Part shown: positions 45,949 through 54,242 of the stretch, in pieces
Layout of the letters: each line of letters opens with the position of its first letter
Position numbering within the stretch: the stretch's first letter is position 1
NCBI GenBank assembly: GCA_963668435.2
Contig: CAXXSC010000006.1
Coordinates: 682,001-746,000, forward strand
DNA length: 64,000 nucleotides
Source: G963668435 sp963668435
GTDB lineage: Bacteria > Latescibacterota > Latescibacteria > Latescibacterales > Latescibacteraceae
Direction: 5' to 3'
Translations under genes and position numbers: made by a program
The notes under the pieces: generated by a model
The model's database searches: none
Seen by the model: the letters and a program-made list of their open reading frames with translations, nothing else
What the model was told of the DNA's origin: nothing

Positions 45949-46394
45949 AGGCTGGCTCCTGTTTACAGGTAAGGCTCGGCGTTTGTTAAATATATTGTCT
46001 GGCGCATGAAGGAGCAAGGAGCAAAAGGGCCCGCGCATTTCTATTTAACAGGATTCAGAATTCAAAAAACAGTTCAAGGGGAAAGATGGAATAGACAGAA
46101 ATAATCAACGCAAAGGCGCAGAGAAAAGATAGTATAAAGTTAAAAGATTAAGGATCAAGGGAAAAGATAAAGCATCCGCCGATGCTGATCTCACAGGCCA
46201 GCATTCAGCCACGTAAGGCTGAACAGCGGCTCGGGATGCACATCCATATAAGAAATGAAAAGGGGCCGCCGCCCCCTGCCCCCGCTGGGGGAAGGATGTC
46301 ATGAAGTGACAGGAAGGGGGCTGAAAAAGCTTGACAAACCGCCATCGAACGCCGCTACTTTATAACAGTAAATTACTTTTGCGAGGAGGTTTGT
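45949..46394. other. Divergent intergenic region
   Basis: No gene is supported in these 446 bp. It holds GC-rich hairpins at 46262-46275 and 46279-46291, a stretch resembling common short intergenic repeats (46100-46125), and the promoter of the YCF48-like gene at its right end. Confidence 0.6.
46331..46366 (+). promoter_or_regulatory. Probable promoter of the YCF48-like gene
   Basis: A perfect TTGACA at 46331-46336 is followed 19 bp later by TACTTT (46356-46361) and then TATAAC. The spacing is long for sigma-70 but like that seen in Bacteroidetes-type promoters. GGAGG precedes the ATG at 46395. Confidence 0.45.
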
Positions 46395-47679
46395 ATGCGG
46401 CGGTCTGGATTGTTAGTTGTGCTGATTGCGATGTTTGCGGCTCTGTTCGTTGGGGTTGGGGCGTGTCGGGCGGAGTGGGAATTGCAGGAGACAGGGGCTA
46501 TCGAGTCTTTAAAGGGCATCTTTTTTATTAATGAAAATGTTGGCTGGGTCTACGGGGCCAATTCGACATTGCTTAAAACAACGGATGGCGGCAAAACCTG
46601 GGAAAGCTTGGATATTCCGGGTACAGGTGGTTCTGATATAAAGTTTATCGATGAGAATACTGGCTTGTGTCATAGTGGTACGATGGGAGAAGACGGATAT
46701 GGTGACGCTATCCAGTTAAAAACAACGAATGGAGGGAAAACGTGGGATGATATCAGTATTCCGGGTGTACATAGTTACAATGGTTTCTGTCTCCTTAACG
46801 TAAACGAATACTGGACAACGACGGATAATGATATTTTTCATACAAATAATGGTGGGGAGACGTGGGAAAAACAGGAAACTATGCATCATGTTTCAGCTTT
46901 CCCTCAGTTTAAAAAGTTTATCGATGTTGATTTCATAGACAGTATGAAAGGCTGGGCATTAGGTGGAAATGTTACAGATATTCTCGGGCCAACCTATGTA
47001 TATAAAACAGAAAATGGCGGCAAAGACTGGTATGAATTATCGCTTGTAGCTAATAAAAATCAACGAAAGCTGTATGCTTTAAATGAAAATGACCTGTGGG
47101 CGTGCAATTTGACTTTGAATGTGTCTCACGACGGTGGAAAAAGCTGGAGTGATTGTGAATCAGAAAGTGATATAGTCCGCGATATTTATCCTGTTGATGA
47201 ACTCAGGGCGTATGTTCTCTGGACTGACAGCCTTTCATATACCGAGGACGGGGGCAATACATTCAAAACATTGTTAACCTATAAATTTGAGCGACCTGAT
47301 CATTTTACCCATGTATCAGGTGTTGACGGCAAGTATATCTGGTGTTTGAGTAGAGGCGGTGCAATAGTAAAATACACGGCTGATACAGTCTCCGTCGAGA
47401 ATGATAGCGTGCCTGATGAAATGCCCATCCTGACAAACGCTCCCAACCCCTTCAACCCAGCCACAACCATCTCATTCACCTTGCCTGCGGATTCCCACGC
47501 CACGCTGACTGTCCACGACATCACAGGCAGAAAAGTCGCCACGCTTGCCGATAATTTCATGAGCGCGGGGAAACATAGCGCTGTTTTCGATGGCTCCAAT
47601 CTGGCCTCTGGCGTGTATTTTTTACCGGATCGAGGCGGGTAAGATGGCGAGAACGGGCAAGATGCTTTTGATCAAGTAG
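46395..47679 (+). pseudogene. Exported YCF48-like propeller with FlgD-Ig C-terminus, frameshifted near the end
   Basis: The intact frame gives 415 residues: a signal peptide (cleavage near CRA), about six YCF48/BNR-like blades with GGKTW-type boxes (TTDGGKTW, TTNGGKTW, TNNGGETW, TENGGKDW, SHDGGKSW, TEDGGNTF) and a FlgD-Ig domain (NAPNPFNPATTISFTL, HDITGRKVATL). It stops at 47642 in an abnormal tail. Removing one T from the six-T run at 47618-47623 restores YRIEAGKMARTGKMLLIK, the expected end, with a TAG at 47677-47679. The single extra T thus removes the last strand of the sorting-like domain. It is the only disruption, so a sequencing error or a very recent mutation is likely. Confidence 0.8.
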
Positions 47680-47743
47680 TCAGGAGTCAGGAGTCAGAAT
47701 ACAGGAGAAAAGACAAAAAGATAGTAAAGAAGCAGCGGAAAAA

Positions 47744-47766
47744 CCCTCGTCACTATCGGACGGGGG
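47744..47766. terminator. Bidirectional terminator between YCF48-like gene and ttcA
   Basis: Stem CCCTCGTC / GACGGGGG (8 bp including one G-T pair) with a 7-nt loop, followed by ATTTTTT on the plus strand and preceded by AAAAA, which gives a T-run for minus-strand transcripts. It lies between two convergent genes. Confidence 0.8.
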
Positions 47767-47775
47767 ATTTTTTGT

Positions 47776-48615
47776 CTATTCCGGGCTGTCGGTTTCGTCC
47801 GGTTTATTGTCCGGCGGCACAGGACGGGCTTTCCTGTGCAGGGGACGGTCGTCGAAAGCGTCGTGCCATTTCAGCGAGGCGTTCCGGAGGTTTTCGTGGA
47901 GCTGACGGGCCTCTTTTGTCAGGCTTCGCACGAGGTCTTTCGCCATTTTACGCTTGCTCGTATCCTCGTTCGGGCAGCTGCATGTGCCGGTCTCGAAACC
48001 AGCGAGACGGGAATAGTAGGCGAGATCCTTTTCCCTGACATAGAAAAGCGGGCGGATGACATCGAACTTGCCGTCAAAAAAAGTCCGTGTCGGCAGGATC
48101 GTTTCCAGATGGCCGTGATAGAACAGGTTCATCAGGGTCGTCTCCGCAACATCATCGGCATGATGCCCGAACGCGAGCTTATTGCAGCCCTTGTCGACAC
48201 AGTGCCTGAACACCGCCTCGCGCCGTTTCCACGCGCAGAGAAAACAGCCCGGTTCCTGCTTGTTGCCCTCCAGGTCACGGGTGATCTCCATCTCCTTGAC
48301 AGCGTAATCGATGCCGAGCTCACGGAAATGATTTTCCAGATAGTCGCGTGTCTTTCCGGCGTTCGGATTGAAATCCGAGACCACATGGACTGCCGAGATC
48401 TCGTAATTCTGCGGATAGAAACGACGGTGCTCCAAGAGAAGGCTCAAGAGCGTAAGACTGTCCTTGCCGCCCGAGACCGAGACACAGACACTGTCGCCCT
48501 CGCGGATGAGATCGTAACGGTCGATGGCGCGGTTGACCTTGCGGAGAAGGTTGCGGCCGTAACGTGTCAGCGGACTGTAGCGGTACTTGCGTGTCGTGAG
48601 TTTGGCGTCGCTCAT
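47776..48615 (-). CDS. ttcA: tRNA 2-thiocytidine synthetase (TtcA)
   Basis: A 279-residue PP-loop ATPase that puts sulfur on C32 of certain tRNAs. The P-loop is SVSGGKDSLTLL. A CxxC pair in PGCFLCAWKRRE, together with the later Cys cluster (TGTCSCPNED), would hold the iron-sulfur cluster, and FGHHADDVAETTLMNLFYHG is typical of the family. The ATG at 48615 follows AGGA and starts the conserved region; the frame extends 35 codons upstream without support. The C-terminal 25 residues are polar and poorly conserved. It converges with the YCF48-like gene. Confidence 0.88.
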   Translation of the reverse strand: MSDAKLTTRKYRYSPLTRYGRNLLRKVNRAIDRYDLIREGDSVCVSVSGGKDSLTLLSLLLEHRRFYPQNYEISAVHVVSDFNPNAGKTRDYLENHFRELGIDYAVKEMEITRDLEGNKQEPGCFLCAWKRREAVFRHCVDKGCNKLAFGHHADDVAETTLMNLFYHGHLETILPTRTFFDGKFDVIRPLFYVREKDLAYYSRLAGFETGTCSCPNEDTSKRKMAKDLVRSLTKEARQLHENLRNASLKWHDAFDDRPLHRKARPVPPDNKPDETDSPE

Positions 48616-48786
48616 GAAGTCCTGTTTCTTTAAAAGGCAGGGAATGATATTGCTTGCATCTGTAATATAGGGAAAATCGGTGCATGGAGAAAGTGTGAGT
48701 CGCGAAAAGAAAATACGCATTGCCGCAGAAACGATGAAAAGCGGGTTGGAATTGAAATGCCACCAAAAAAGTGATAAATTTTATAC

Positions 48787-48837
48787 TTGACAACACGAAT
48801 TCGCTGTCATATTTTACACTAAGTATAATTTATGACA
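48787..48837 (+). promoter_or_regulatory. Promoter and palindromic operator of the HicB-like gene
   Basis: TTGACA (48787-48792), a 17-bp spacer and TATTTT (48810-48815) make a good sigma-70 promoter. A 7-bp inverted repeat, TGTCATA (48805-48811) and TATGACA (48831-48837), overlaps the -10 and start-site region, as expected of an autoregulatory operator. Confidence 0.65.
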
Positions 48838-48853
48838 CACTAGGAGGCTCGTC

Positions 48854-49066
48854 ATGAAATACCTTGTGATCATCGAAGAGAACGCGGACGGTTACACGGC
48901 ATATACACCCGACATCGACGGTTGTGTTGTGTGCGGTCCGAGTGCCGATTTCGTGGAACGCGAGATACGCCAGAGCATCACCCGCCGTCTGTATGAACTG
49001 AAACGCGAGCATCCACGGCCACCCTGTCCGCGCAGTTATCCGCAGTATGTTTCGGTTTTCACCTGA
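48854..49066 (+). CDS. Orphan HicB-like antitoxin
   Basis: A 70-residue protein of the HicB / UPF0150 type: MKYLVIIEENADGYTAYTPDIDGCVVCG is the partial RNase-H-like fold, followed by a helix (VEREIRQSITRRL) and a Pro-rich C-terminus. In classic hicAB pairs a small hicA toxin gene precedes hicB; here no hicA-like frame with its double-stranded-RNA-binding signature is seen on either side. There is no C-terminal DNA-binding helix-turn-helix, yet the promoter has a palindrome, so another protein may bind it. A perfect AGGAGG lies seven bases before the ATG. Confidence 0.8.
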   Translation: MKYLVIIEENADGYTAYTPDIDGCVVCGPSADFVEREIRQSITRRLYELKREHPRPPCPRSYPQYVSVFT

Positions 49067-49105
49067 TACTGTGACTTCATTCGGTTGGCTTCCTGTTGCC
49101 GGATG

Positions 49106-51355
49106 TCAGTTGCCATTTCCCGTACCCGCGAGTCCCGACTGCGGCATAACCTTTTTTGTCAGGTCGCGGTCGAAAACTGTTGATGAGCCGGAGCGCACGG
49201 TGACATGGCCCGCCGGTGGGCCCTCGGTTGCGAATGTGACAGTGATTTCCCTGCCGCCGTCCGTGAACCGGACACCTTTGCGGCCATTTTCACTTACAGG
49301 TGATGAGTCGGTCATGCGCCCGGCTGCCTGATCGCCTGTTTGGATGAGATGCACGAAAATATCGTTTTTCCGGGGATCGGACGGTGATATTTCCATGCGC
49401 CAGTTGCCAAACAGGCCGCCTTCGCGGAAACGTTTCGCCCGCTCGAGAGTCTCCCGCGCCAACTCCCAGTTTTTTCCCGCCGCATAAAATTCATAGCCTG
49501 GGCCGCCGACCTTGACTAGGTTCGCGTTCTCCGGGAACAGTGTCCGGCAGAACACACGCCCTTCCTCATGATCCGCCATGAACGTGTCGCCCGTGACAAG
49601 GGGTTCATTCTGCGTATGGAACAGCCATTCTTTTTTGTACGAGGCCTCGCGAGAACTCACCCTGTCGCAGACCACGAAATAGCAGGGGTGAATGAACACA
49701 TACTGCCTGAGGGCAAGGTCACATTTTTCAGGAAGATAACAGGCGGTGGCATCGCCGGCGACATAGCTGTAGACATCGTTTGTCTCAAACGCCACGCATT
49801 CGCCACCGGTCGGCTTGTTCATGCCGCCGTGGTTGATCTTTCCCTCCGGCCCGTCGTAGGCAAGTCCCCAGTAGCTCGGAAACGGCTCGTCCGGCATGTG
49901 GATGAGCATGCAGTTGTGCGCCACTGTCTGAGCGTAATAGTGCCTGAGCTGGTAGCTGGTGCTGAGCCCCCGTGTGCCGGTGTCGAGAGCGAGCCAACCG
50001 TTCCGGTAGATGATAAAATTGTTCTCGTCGAACTGCTTGTGGCTTTTAACACGCGAGCCGATGGTGAACAGGCTGTAGGTGTCGTCCGGCCCAGCACCCG
50101 AGCGCATGAACACCTGCCCGAGAGTCTCGAAATGGCGGGCGTGAAGGTTGTCATCACTGGGGCCTTTGGGTTCTGGGGCTTTATCGATGTTTGTCAGCAG
50201 GAACGGGTAGAAAAACCAGGTCCAGTCGTTATGTTTGTGTTTCTCGGGCAGGATATCACGAATATGGGCAGCAAGCGCGGCGCATTCCGGCTCTGACTCA
50301 GCGAAAAAGTCCATGAACTGCGACATGTGCATGTAGAGATTGCTCACCCAGAGATTGTTGTCGTAATGATAGACATCACCGGAGCCGAACTCACGCGGTT
50401 CCGGGCCGGGAATCCAGTTCCACATGATCCAGACCGGGAAATAGGCAAAATAAGGCCAGTCGGCTGAGATGTCCTCGCCGGTAGCCGAGCGCCATGTATA
50501 AAGGAAATTGAGCTGTGACCAGGGATAGTGGGCGATCGCATAGGTCGTTGTCGCCGAGGCAAGGCCACCATCGTCGCCCGCGCACTGTTTCCGGTACTCG
50601 ATCATGTCGAGATTGTACTGACGGCCTGTTTTGAGCAGATCGAGCGCGAGACCGTCATCGATACCGTCGTTGTACGCCGCGACACCGGAGAACCAGACAA
50701 GGTTCCGCTCGCCGTAGAATCCGGTCGTGTGGTCGCTGTCGTTGATACGGGCCATCTGGGGCCTGTCCGGCCGCGGCCGTATCTTGTCCACATGTTCGAG
50801 GAAACGCCCGAGAAGATCGCGGCGCTCTGACGGGCTGAGATCGTTATAGAGCCAGTCATATGCGGCGAGCCAGTGGACTCGGCTTGTGGAATACCAGTCA
50901 ATCATCATACGCTTTTCGTAACATTCGAGATAGGAGTCGGCGCTGATATCGAGCATTTTCTTCGCCGTATCGAGATAGCGCTTTTCGCCGCTGACCAGAT
51001 ATACGAACGCGGCACGGGCAGCCTCGACACCCCAGTCGCGAGGCTTGGGCATGGAGACCATCTCGACACTGCCGTCGGGCTTTTCGACAAGTCCGTTTTC
51101 CATGCGTTGGCTTTCGCCCGTGGGATTTGCGGGATAGTTATCGACACGTGCCTTAAGCTCGCCGTACCACGCATTTTCCTCGTTGAGCGCTCTCGATTTG
51201 ACTGCGGGCCAGCTATCTGAGTTGAAAAACAGACGCGGATGGTCTTTTCGAATACCCTCTATCCATGAATTATCGGCAGATGATTCGGGCAGGCAGATGA
51301 AAATGCCTGACAAAATCGTTGCGATGATCAACACTGTCATGAGAATGCGGCGCAT
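49106..51355 (-). CDS. Exported heparinase II/III-like polysaccharide lyase
   Basis: A 749-residue exported protein. The signal peptide (MRRILMTVLIIATILSG) is followed by an alpha/alpha-toroid N-terminal half (RDWGVEAARAAFVYLVSGEKRYLDTAK, WLAAYDWLYNDLSPSERRDL; named here only as landmarks) and a beta-sandwich C-terminal half of the heparinase II/III type, with AHNCMLIH and KINHGGMNKP where the catalytic His and Tyr/Asn residues usually lie. Such lyases cleave uronate-containing polysaccharides (heparinoids, alginate, ulvan). The ATG at 51355 follows GAGG; the frame opens 17 codons earlier. It stands alone, divergent from the DoxX-fusion gene. Confidence 0.75.
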   Translation of the reverse strand: MRRILMTVLIIATILSGIFICLPESSADNSWIEGIRKDHPRLFFNSDSWPAVKSRALNEENAWYGELKARVDNYPANPTGESQRMENGLVEKPDGSVEMVSMPKPRDWGVEAARAAFVYLVSGEKRYLDTAKKMLDISADSYLECYEKRMMIDWYSTSRVHWLAAYDWLYNDLSPSERRDLLGRFLEHVDKIRPRPDRPQMARINDSDHTTGFYGERNLVWFSGVAAYNDGIDDGLALDLLKTGRQYNLDMIEYRKQCAGDDGGLASATTTYAIAHYPWSQLNFLYTWRSATGEDISADWPYFAYFPVWIMWNWIPGPEPREFGSGDVYHYDNNLWVSNLYMHMSQFMDFFAESEPECAALAAHIRDILPEKHKHNDWTWFFYPFLLTNIDKAPEPKGPSDDNLHARHFETLGQVFMRSGAGPDDTYSLFTIGSRVKSHKQFDENNFIIYRNGWLALDTGTRGLSTSYQLRHYYAQTVAHNCMLIHMPDEPFPSYWGLAYDGPEGKINHGGMNKPTGGECVAFETNDVYSYVAGDATACYLPEKCDLALRQYVFIHPCYFVVCDRVSSREASYKKEWLFHTQNEPLVTGDTFMADHEEGRVFCRTLFPENANLVKVGGPGYEFYAAGKNWELARETLERAKRFREGGLFGNWRMEISPSDPRKNDIFVHLIQTGDQAAGRMTDSSPVSENGRKGVRFTDGGREITVTFATEGPPAGHVTVRSGSSTVFDRDLTKKVMPQSGLAGTGNGN

Positions 51356-51580
51356 ATCCGGCCTCGTTTCCTGAGAGATATTGCGTGATCGGTTATTTTC
51401 ATACATGTATCCTGCAAAGTATCATGGAAAAGCCGTCTTGACAAGCACAGATATGAGCGCTTTCGGGTGTAACTGTTGATTGTGCTTGATAAAATGCTTT
51501 TAAGGCACTACTTTCCGATAAGATACCGTACCGGATTCACGTCGTTTGCCACTGTCACGCTTTCCCGGAGGAAATGTGCC

Positions 51581-53167
51581 ATGAACGCCCCGTCCCGGAT
51601 ACAATCGCCTGTCAACCGTACACTCTCGATTTTCCAGCTTACCATGCTCGTTGTGCTCAGGGTGGTTGTCGGCTGGCATTTTCTTTATGAGGGCCTCTCG
51701 AAACTCTTTATCAACGGATGGAGTTCGGAGGGCTATCTTTCGGTGTCGAAATGGATTTTCGCGCCGTTCTTCCAGTGGATCGCCGCGACGCCGACAGTGC
51801 TCGCCATTGTCGATTTCCTCAATATCTGGGGTCTGATCCTTGTCGGTCTCGGGCTCATGTTCGGCGCGCTCACCCGTACTGCGGCATTCTTTGCCATGAT
51901 CCTCCTTTCACTCTATTATCTCGCCAATCCGCCGTTCATCGGTATGGATTTCGGCGTTGTCACCGAGGGCAACTACCTCGTGGTCGACAAGAATATGGTC
52001 GAGCTGTTCGCGCTGGCGGTTATTCTGCTCTTCCCTACCGGCAGGTTCATCGGACTCGACCGCTATATCGCTTTTCTCAGGCAGCGCAAAACCCGGGAGC
52101 CGGTCGATTCCTCGCCGGAGAAAAGTGCCGCGGCCGCACAAAAAACACCGCCGCCGAAATCCCTTGCCCGCCGGGAACTTCTCAAAAGCCTCGCAACCGC
52201 GCCGGTGTTCGGGGTGTTCGTCCTTTTTGTGCTGAAAAAGCTGGGCTGGGAGAGCTACGAGGAGAAACGCCTTTCCGAGCGGGAGGCTGATGCTGTCACA
52301 AGCGCCACGATCAAGACGTTCAATTTTTCGAGCCTCAAGGATCTCAAGGGCGCTGTCCCGAAAAGCCGTATCGGTGACATGGAACTGTCCCGCGTGATCC
52401 TTGGCGGCAATCTCATCGGCGGCTGGGCCCATGCCCGCGACCTGATCTATGTCTCCAAACTGGTCAAAGCCTATTTCCATCGCGACAAGATATTCGAGAC
52501 ATTCCTTCTCGCCGAAAAATGCGGTATCAACGCATTTCTCACCAATCCGGTGCTCTGCGGCGTTATAAATGAGTACTGGCGCCGCGACATCGGCAATATC
52601 AAGTTCATTTCCGACTGCGGCGGCAGTTCGACACTCGAGGGTGCGAAAAAATCCATTGATAACGGAGCCAGCGCCTGCTATGTTCATGGCGGCATGGCAG
52701 ATGTCATGGCCCGCGAGGGACGAGTGGACGAGATCGCCAAAACGGTCGATTACATTAAGCAGAACGGTCTTCCGGCAGGCATCGGCGGACATGACCTTGC
52801 CACTGTCAAGACCTGTGTCGACTACGGCATCGAGCCGGATTTCTGGATGAAAACCCTTCATCCGGTGGATTACTGGTCAGCGCGCGTGGAGGATCAGCAG
52901 TTCGGCCTTGGCGACCACGACAATCTCTGGTGCTCCGACCCGGAGGAAACCGCCGAGTTCATGCGCAGTCTCACACAGCCGTGGATAGCGTTCAAGACAC
53001 TCGCCGCGGGCGCAATCCAGCCACGTGCCGGATTCAAGTACGCGTTTGAAAGCGGCGCCGATTTTGTCTGCGTGGGAATGTACGATTTCCAGATCGTGGA
53101 TGATGTCAATATCGCGCTCGACGTGCTGAGCGGCGATCTGAAAAGAAAACGCCCGTGGTTCGCGTGA
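51581..53167 (+). CDS. DoxX membrane domain fused to a TIM-barrel domain
   Basis: A 528-residue protein with two parts. Residues about 20-165 hold four hydrophobic helices of the DoxX/TQO type (LRVVVGWHFLYEGLSKL, ILVGLGLMFGALTRTAAFF). After a linker with Arg-Arg-Glu-Leu-Leu and another helix (about residues 195-215), residues about 245-520 form a soluble domain with GWAHARDLIYVSKLV, CGINAFLTNPVL, IGGHDLATVK and PWIAFKTLAAGAI, resembling aldo/keto-reductase-like barrels. The soluble part would be membrane-anchored; the RRELLKS stretch is like a Tat signal, which would place it in the periplasm. The ATG at 51581 follows GGAGGAAA. Role unknown; quinone-linked oxidoreduction is a guess. Confidence 0.72.
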   Translation: MNAPSRIQSPVNRTLSIFQLTMLVVLRVVVGWHFLYEGLSKLFINGWSSEGYLSVSKWIFAPFFQWIAATPTVLAIVDFLNIWGLILVGLGLMFGALTRTAAFFAMILLSLYYLANPPFIGMDFGVVTEGNYLVVDKNMVELFALAVILLFPTGRFIGLDRYIAFLRQRKTREPVDSSPEKSAAAAQKTPPPKSLARRELLKSLATAPVFGVFVLFVLKKLGWESYEEKRLSEREADAVTSATIKTFNFSSLKDLKGAVPKSRIGDMELSRVILGGNLIGGWAHARDLIYVSKLVKAYFHRDKIFETFLLAEKCGINAFLTNPVLCGVINEYWRRDIGNIKFISDCGGSSTLEGAKKSIDNGASACYVHGGMADVMAREGRVDEIAKTVDYIKQNGLPAGIGGHDLATVKTCVDYGIEPDFWMKTLHPVDYWSARVEDQQFGLGDHDNLWCSDPEETAEFMRSLTQPWIAFKTLAAGAIQPRAGFKYAFESGADFVCVGMYDFQIVDDVNIALDVLSGDLKRKRPWFA

Positions 53168-53196
53168 TGAGATTGGTTCAAGGGTTGGTTGTTGTC

Positions 53197-53734
53197 CAGC
53201 AGTGTCCGGTTAAACTTGAGCCTGATGACTGTGAAAGCCTGCAAAGGCTGAGTCGGGTGTCATAATCCGGTCATTCGACACAAATCCGACAACGGACGGT
53301 GCTATAGGCGAACTGATTCGGGGCAGTCCGTTGGACTGTCCCGATGACTGTCACTGGGGAACCATCGCTTTATGGTTCCCCAGACCCCTCCGAAAGAGGG
53401 CAAGGCCCCTTTATATTTCTGCAAAAGATGTGCAGAATAAGACGCTGTTGTCGCTTCAACGACAACGCTGGATTGCGGTATCACCGTAAATGACTATATC
53501 ACATGGCCATGGGCCTGTCCCCGTTGAAAAGCCCCGGTCGAACAAGTGTTTTCGGATCAGAAAGGCTGGCGTCGTAAGACGCGTTCAGAATTTCCCGAAA
53601 ACATGCCGCGAGAACGGGAAACAACTTTTCACCGGGCGCCCTTTTTGCGCCACTTTTCCGGCGAGGGAAAAAGTGGCTAAAAATTACTATTTTTGCATCT
53701 GAAAAACACAGCAATTTTTTACCGGACAGTATTG
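53197..53734. mobile_element. 538-bp MITE-like element with IS4-related ends
   Basis: The left tip (53197-53213) matches the IS end at 22114 at 15 of 17 positions, and the right tip (inverted, 53734-53718) at 13 of 17. The flanking 9-mers GTTGTTGTC (53188-53196) and GGCGTTGTC (53735-53743) agree at 7 of 9, like an aged target duplication. There is no transposase frame inside. The interior holds perfect hairpins: 12 bp at 53354-53383, 7 bp at 53447-53466 and 9 bp at 53649-53677. It is best read as a non-autonomous derivative or relic of an IS4-type element. Confidence 0.65.
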
Positions 53735-53766
53735 GGCGTTGTCTAACGTTGAAAGGACCGTGTTAT

Positions 53767-54216
53767 ATGGAATGGCAAACGATTCTTCTCAGAATAATTG
53801 GAATGTCTACTGGTGTAATTTCGTTGACATTTTTTATCGTTAAATTCTATCTAGAAAAACGTATTATTCTGTCAGTATCCGATAAGCAAACAAAGATTGA
53901 GAATCAAAGAAAAGCGTTTGATAGATATCTTTACCTGTTATCTCTCCAGGTGGCACGTAAAGCTTCTAATTTTCCAGGCTGGGATGTCGATTTTGCATTA
54001 GCAGCAAAAGATATTTTGATTTGGTGTCCAACTTCAGTTCTTATTCATCTAACAAAATATGCTGAATCGGTGGAATCAAAGAAAGAGGATAAATCTCACC
54101 TTGCAAATGCGATTATCGAATTTCGAAAATCAATAGGTCATGGCAGTTGGAAGTTTTGGAATAAACTTGATGAAGAATCTGTTCAGATTTTATATCGTGC
54201 AGGTAATCCTGAATAA
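53767..54216 (+). CDS. AT-rich orphan gene, membrane-anchored protein of unknown function
   Basis: A 149-residue protein with one N-terminal transmembrane helix (IIGMSTGVISLTFFIVKFY) and a soluble, Lys- and Ser-rich helical remainder. I do not recognise the family. Base and codon use (many A/T-ending codons) differ strongly from the GC-rich genes on both sides, and it begins 33 bp after the MITE-like element, so it looks horizontally acquired. I chose the ATG at 53767, about 11 bases after AAAGGA; a TTG six codons upstream is possible. It ends 26 bp before the methyltransferase gene on the same strand. Confidence 0.65.
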   Translation: MEWQTILLRIIGMSTGVISLTFFIVKFYLEKRIILSVSDKQTKIENQRKAFDRYLYLLSLQVARKASNFPGWDVDFALAAKDILIWCPTSVLIHLTKYAESVESKKEDKSHLANAIIEFRKSIGHGSWKFWNKLDEESVQILYRAGNPE

Positions 54217-54242
54217 ATAGCCTTTTACAGAAACTATCCGAT

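Noticed and set aside
47618..47624. Programmed -1 frameshift at T-TTT-TTA in the YCF48-like gene
   Set aside because: The heptamer is a known slippery type, but a -1 shift gives the wrong frame. Restoring the normal tail needs +1 (or loss of one T).
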